Source: Candidatus Methylomirabilota bacterium (GTDB lineage Bacteria; Methylomirabilota; Methylomirabilia; Rokubacteriales; CSP1-6). From it: a stretch of 64,000 nt of DNA. Shown here piece after piece: positions 61,707-64,000 of the stretch. The stretch covers positions 248,001 through 312,000 of the forward strand of contig DASTFB010000087.1 of NCBI GenBank assembly GCA_035709005.1, written 5' to 3'. The translations under genes were made by a program, and so were the position numbers. The notes beneath the pieces are model-generated. The model was not told the origin of the DNA. It ran no database searches and worked only from the letters and a program-made list of their open reading frames with translations. Numbering within the stretch: the first letter of the stretch is position 1; each line of letters starts with the position of its first letter.

Positions 61707-63437
61707 ATGATCGTTCACGTGCTCGCCGTCGACTACGACGGCACGATCGCCGAGGACGGGCGAGTGGCCGTCACGACGGAGGCGGCACTCCAGCGGGTCC
61801 GGGCCTCGGGCCGGAAGCTGATGCTCGTCACGGGCCGCTTGCTCCCCGACCTGCGCCAGGCCTGCCCCGGCGTGGACATGATGTTCGACGCGGTCGTAGC
61901 CGAGAACGGCGCGCTCGTCTACTTCCCGGGCAAGCGCGAGGTCCGCACCCTGGGGGCGGCCCCCGAGCCAGAGTTGCTGGAAGGCTTGCAGCGGCGGGGC
62001 GTCCGCGTCGACATCGGCAGCTCCATCGTCGCGACCGACGAGACCTTCGCCGAGGCCGCGCTGGCCGCCATTCGCGAGACGGGCGTGGAGCGGACGCTGG
62101 TGTTCAACAAAGGCTCGCTCATGCTCCTGCCCGGCGGGGTGACCAAGGGCACCGGGCTGACGGTGGCCCTGGCCGCCTTCGAGCTCTCATCCCACAACCT
62201 CATCGGAATCGGCGACGCCGAGAACGACCACGCGTTTCTCGCCATGTGCGAGGGCGCGGTGGCGCTTGCCAACGCCGTGCCGGCCCTGCGGGAGCGCGCG
62301 GACCATGTCACGCGCGCTGCGGCCGGAGCCGGTGTCGTCGAGTTCGTCGAAGAGCACGTCCTCACCGACGCCGTCGGGTTCATCCCCCACCTGGCGCGCC
62401 ACGAGCTCCACGTGGGCCGGGCCGACGGCGGTGAGCCGGTGGCGCTGCCCGCCCACGCGGCCACGCTCCTCGTCGTCGGCCCGTCGGCCAGCGGCAAATC
62501 CACGCTCACCGGCATCCTGGTCGAGCGACTGACCCAGACCGCGCGGGCCTTCTGCCTGCTCGACCCCGAAGGCGACCACGAATCGCTGGCCGAGCTGGAA
62601 GGGGTGGTCGTCCTCGGTGGCAAGCCCGAGCAAAGCCTGCCCACCGCCGAGGAGCTCGGCCAGCTCCTCCGCCGGCCGCTGGGACGCCTGGTCCTCAACC
62701 TGAGCCACCTCACGATGGCGGAGAAGGTGGCGTACGCCACGCAGGCCCTCGGCGCGGTGGCCGGGGTTCGGAGCGCCCACGGCCTGCCCCACTGGCTCAT
62801 CGTGGACGAAGCCCACCACATCGTGCCGGCCGAGGGCTCCACTGCGGTCGAGCTCCTGCCCATGGCCGGCCATTCGCTGGCGCTCGTCACCCTCACGGCC
62901 GATCTGATCGCCCGCGAGGTGCGGCAGGCCGTCGGCATGGTGGCCTCCACCGACGCGGAAGCGTTCCGGCAGGCCTTGCACACGCTGGCGACCGACCGGG
63001 CCGATCCCCAGCATGCGCCGGGCATCAGCCCCGAGCTGCAGCGCGGCGAGGCCCTGCTCGCCACGCTCGGCGAGCAGCCGTCGCGCACAGTCAGGTTCCA
63101 GGTCGACCGGCGCGAGGCCCAGCACCGTCGCCACGTGCGCAAGTACGCCGAGGGCGAGCTGCCGCCCGATCGCAGCTTCTACTTCCGCGGCCCCCAGGGC
63201 GCCCTGAATTTGAGGGCGGCCAACCTCAAGCGGTTCTGCGAGCTGGCCGAGGGCGTCGACGAGGCGACATGGTCGTATCACCTCGCCCGGCGTGACTACT
63301 CGACCTGGATGCGGGACATGATCAAGGACGCGCAGCTCGCCGACGAAGTCGCGGCGTTCGAGGGCAACGGGGACTGGCCGCCCGCCGACGCGCGGCGGCT
63401 CGTGCTGGAGACGGTGCGGCGGCGCTACGCCGTGTGA
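61707..63437 (+). CDS. HAD-IIB phosphatase fused to a P-loop ATPase
   Basis: 576 residues. Residues 1-215 are a HAD IIB (Cof-like) domain: AVDYDGTIAEDG with Asp9/Asp11, VTGRLLPD, and GIGDAENDHAFLAMC near 167-181. Residues 245-450 are a HerA/DUF87-like P-loop: Walker A GPSASGKST at 258-266, LLDPEGDHESL, Walker B LIVDEAHH at 364-371. The C-terminus has VDRREAQHRRHVRKYAEGEL, found also in uncharacterised proteins. A sugar-phosphate phosphatase joined to a DNA-pump-like ATPase is unusual. Both catalytic sites look intact. ATG 61707 is the start. Confidence 0.85.
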   Translation: MIVHVLAVDYDGTIAEDGRVAVTTEAALQRVRASGRKLMLVTGRLLPDLRQACPGVDMMFDAVVAENGALVYFPGKREVRTLGAAPEPELLEGLQRRGVRVDIGSSIVATDETFAEAALAAIRETGVERTLVFNKGSLMLLPGGVTKGTGLTVALAAFELSSHNLIGIGDAENDHAFLAMCEGAVALANAVPALRERADHVTRAAAGAGVVEFVEEHVLTDAVGFIPHLARHELHVGRADGGEPVALPAHAATLLVVGPSASGKSTLTGILVERLTQTARAFCLLDPEGDHESLAELEGVVVLGGKPEQSLPTAEELGQLLRRPLGRLVLNLSHLTMAEKVAYATQALGAVAGVRSAHGLPHWLIVDEAHHIVPAEGSTAVELLPMAGHSLALVTLTADLIAREVRQAVGMVASTDAEAFRQALHTLATDRADPQHAPGISPELQRGEALLATLGEQPSRTVRFQVDRREAQHRRHVRKYAEGELPPDRSFYFRGPQGALNLRAANLKRFCELAEGVDEATWSYHLARRDYSTWMRDMIKDAQLADEVAAFEGNGDWPPADARRLVLETVRRRYAV

Positions 63438-63449
63438 AGCGAGCCGCGT

Positions 63450-64000
63450 TCAGCAGGGCCGCGCGGTGAAGCGCCGGAGGACGCCGCGGGCCCGCCGGCC
63501 CGCGGTGTCGATCGCGAACCCGGCCGCCTCCACGAGCCGCTCGGTCTCCCGGTTGGGATGACAGCCGCCGGTCAGCCGGGTCCACAGCGGCTGCAGCCGA
63601 TCTTGCAGGAGGGCCTTCCACGGCGTCGCGGATCGGACGTGCTCCAGCATCCGTAGCTGCCCACCGGCGCCGAGCACCCGACGCGCCTCGCCGAGGGCCC
63701 GGGCGGGATCGGCCACGCTGCAGACCGCCAGGCCGCTCACCACGGTGTCGAAGGCGCCAGCGCGGAACGGCAACGCCTCGGCTCTGGCCTGAACGAGCAG
63801 TACTGCCGGCGCCCGGCGCCCCGCGCGCTGCAGGGCGTCCCAGGCGGGATCCAGCGCGATGGTTCGGAGGCCGGGGGGCATCAGCGGAAGGTTCCGGCCG
63901 GTCCCCGAGCCGAGGTCGAGGGTGCGCCCGCGGGCGCCGCCGGCAAGCCAGCGGCGCCACCGGCCCAGCCCGCCCAGCTCGCAGAACGCGCACAGCGCGT
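63450..64000 (-). CDS. Class I SAM-dependent methyltransferase, 5' end off the window
   Basis: About 183 codons visible. Motif I is TLDLGSGTGRNLPLM, then IALDPAWDALQRA, ARAEALPFRAGAFDTVVSGL and the post-motif AVCSVADPARALGEARRVL. The Cys-rich N-terminus (LCAFCELGG) is cut off at 64000. This is the UbiE/Methyltransf_11 type; substrate is not predictable. It faces the HAD/ATPase gene tail to tail, 12 bases apart. Confidence 0.85.
   Translation of the reverse strand, partial: ALCAFCELGGLGRWRRWLAGGARGRTLDLGSGTGRNLPLMPPGLRTIALDPAWDALQRAGRRAPAVLLVQARAEALPFRAGAFDTVVSGLAVCSVADPARALGEARRVLGAGGQLRMLEHVRSATPWKALLQDRLQPLWTRLTGGCHPNRETERLVEAAGFAIDTAGRRARGVLRRFTARPC

Overview
The window is about 70% G+C, densely coded on both strands and has no mobile elements, rRNA or CRISPR. 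The mix of SCP-x-type thiolase plus DUF35, two xanthine-dehydrogenase/CoxL-type molybdoenzymes, a CaiB CoA-transferase, a PaaK-type ligase, an amidohydrolase, an archaeal-type ATP DNA ligase, Tat/LexA and four sigma-54 activators suggests an uncultured soil or subsurface diderm bacterium, most like Candidatus Rokubacteria/Methylomirabilota. That placement is inference from gene content; there is no marker gene to prove it. Many genes overlap by ATGA/GTGA, so operons can be read off directly.

Layout: 1-2.9 kb, a Gfo/Idh oxidoreductase diverging from a thiolase/DUF35 pair. 3.0-4.4 kb, frameshifted gene remains. 4.5-9.8 kb, a five-gene translationally coupled envelope operon (YjgN-like protein, M48 peptidase, TPR protein, membrane protein, DUF4124 protein). 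9.8-13.5 kb (minus), a molybdenum hydroxylase large subunit and a PaaK-like CoA ligase. 13.9-15.3 kb, an ECF sigma/anti-sigma pair. 15.3-20.1 kb (minus), amidohydrolase plus a complete three-subunit molybdenum hydroxylase. 20.2-21.3 kb, tandem paralogous membrane proteins. 21.3-22.2 kb, a graveyard of LivH, LivM and thioredoxin-like fragments.

22.2-29.3 kb (minus) is a signalling block: a repeat-containing regulator candidate, a receiver/HD-GYP protein, a secreted protein, a GNAT acetyltransferase, a receiver-GAF-histidine kinase and an NtrC-type activator. 29.4-31.9 kb holds two members of an unrecognised small protein family (shared core LWCWEIVDA), an isochorismatase-fold hydrolase and a receiver protein that appears to need a CTG start. 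31.8-43.2 kb holds a Kef-type antiporter, CaiB transferase, tRNA-Gly(CCC) next to the tRNA nucleotidyltransferase gene, DUF2459 lipoprotein, RecA-like ATPase, ATP-dependent DNA ligase, GAF/HD-GYP protein, LexA with a 53-residue membrane-protein partner, and a TatB-like protein with a metal-binding tail.

43.4-48.0 kb is a sigma-54 regulatory locus. Two sigma-54 activators, one without a receiver and one with a dead receiver, face outward and each lies behind a near-consensus -24/-12 promoter; an ExeA/GspA-type ATPase follows the second. 48.1-49.1 kb is a deletion-fused formate dehydrogenase/FdhE remnant. 49-64 kb carries DUF72, CBS, AsmA-like and PBP1 genes, a HAD phosphatase, two GT4 glycosyltransferases, a two-component pair, DedA, a short repeat protein, a HAD/P-loop ATPase fusion and a truncated methyltransferase.

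The most promising unexplained items are the dead-receiver activator/ExeA locus with its promoters, the LWCWEIVDA family, the five-gene signalling operon with its Asn-Gly-His repeats, the LexA-linked small membrane protein, the TatB metal-site fusion and the HAD/ATPase fusion. Several broken genes show junctions that could be genome erosion or assembly error; reads are needed to tell.
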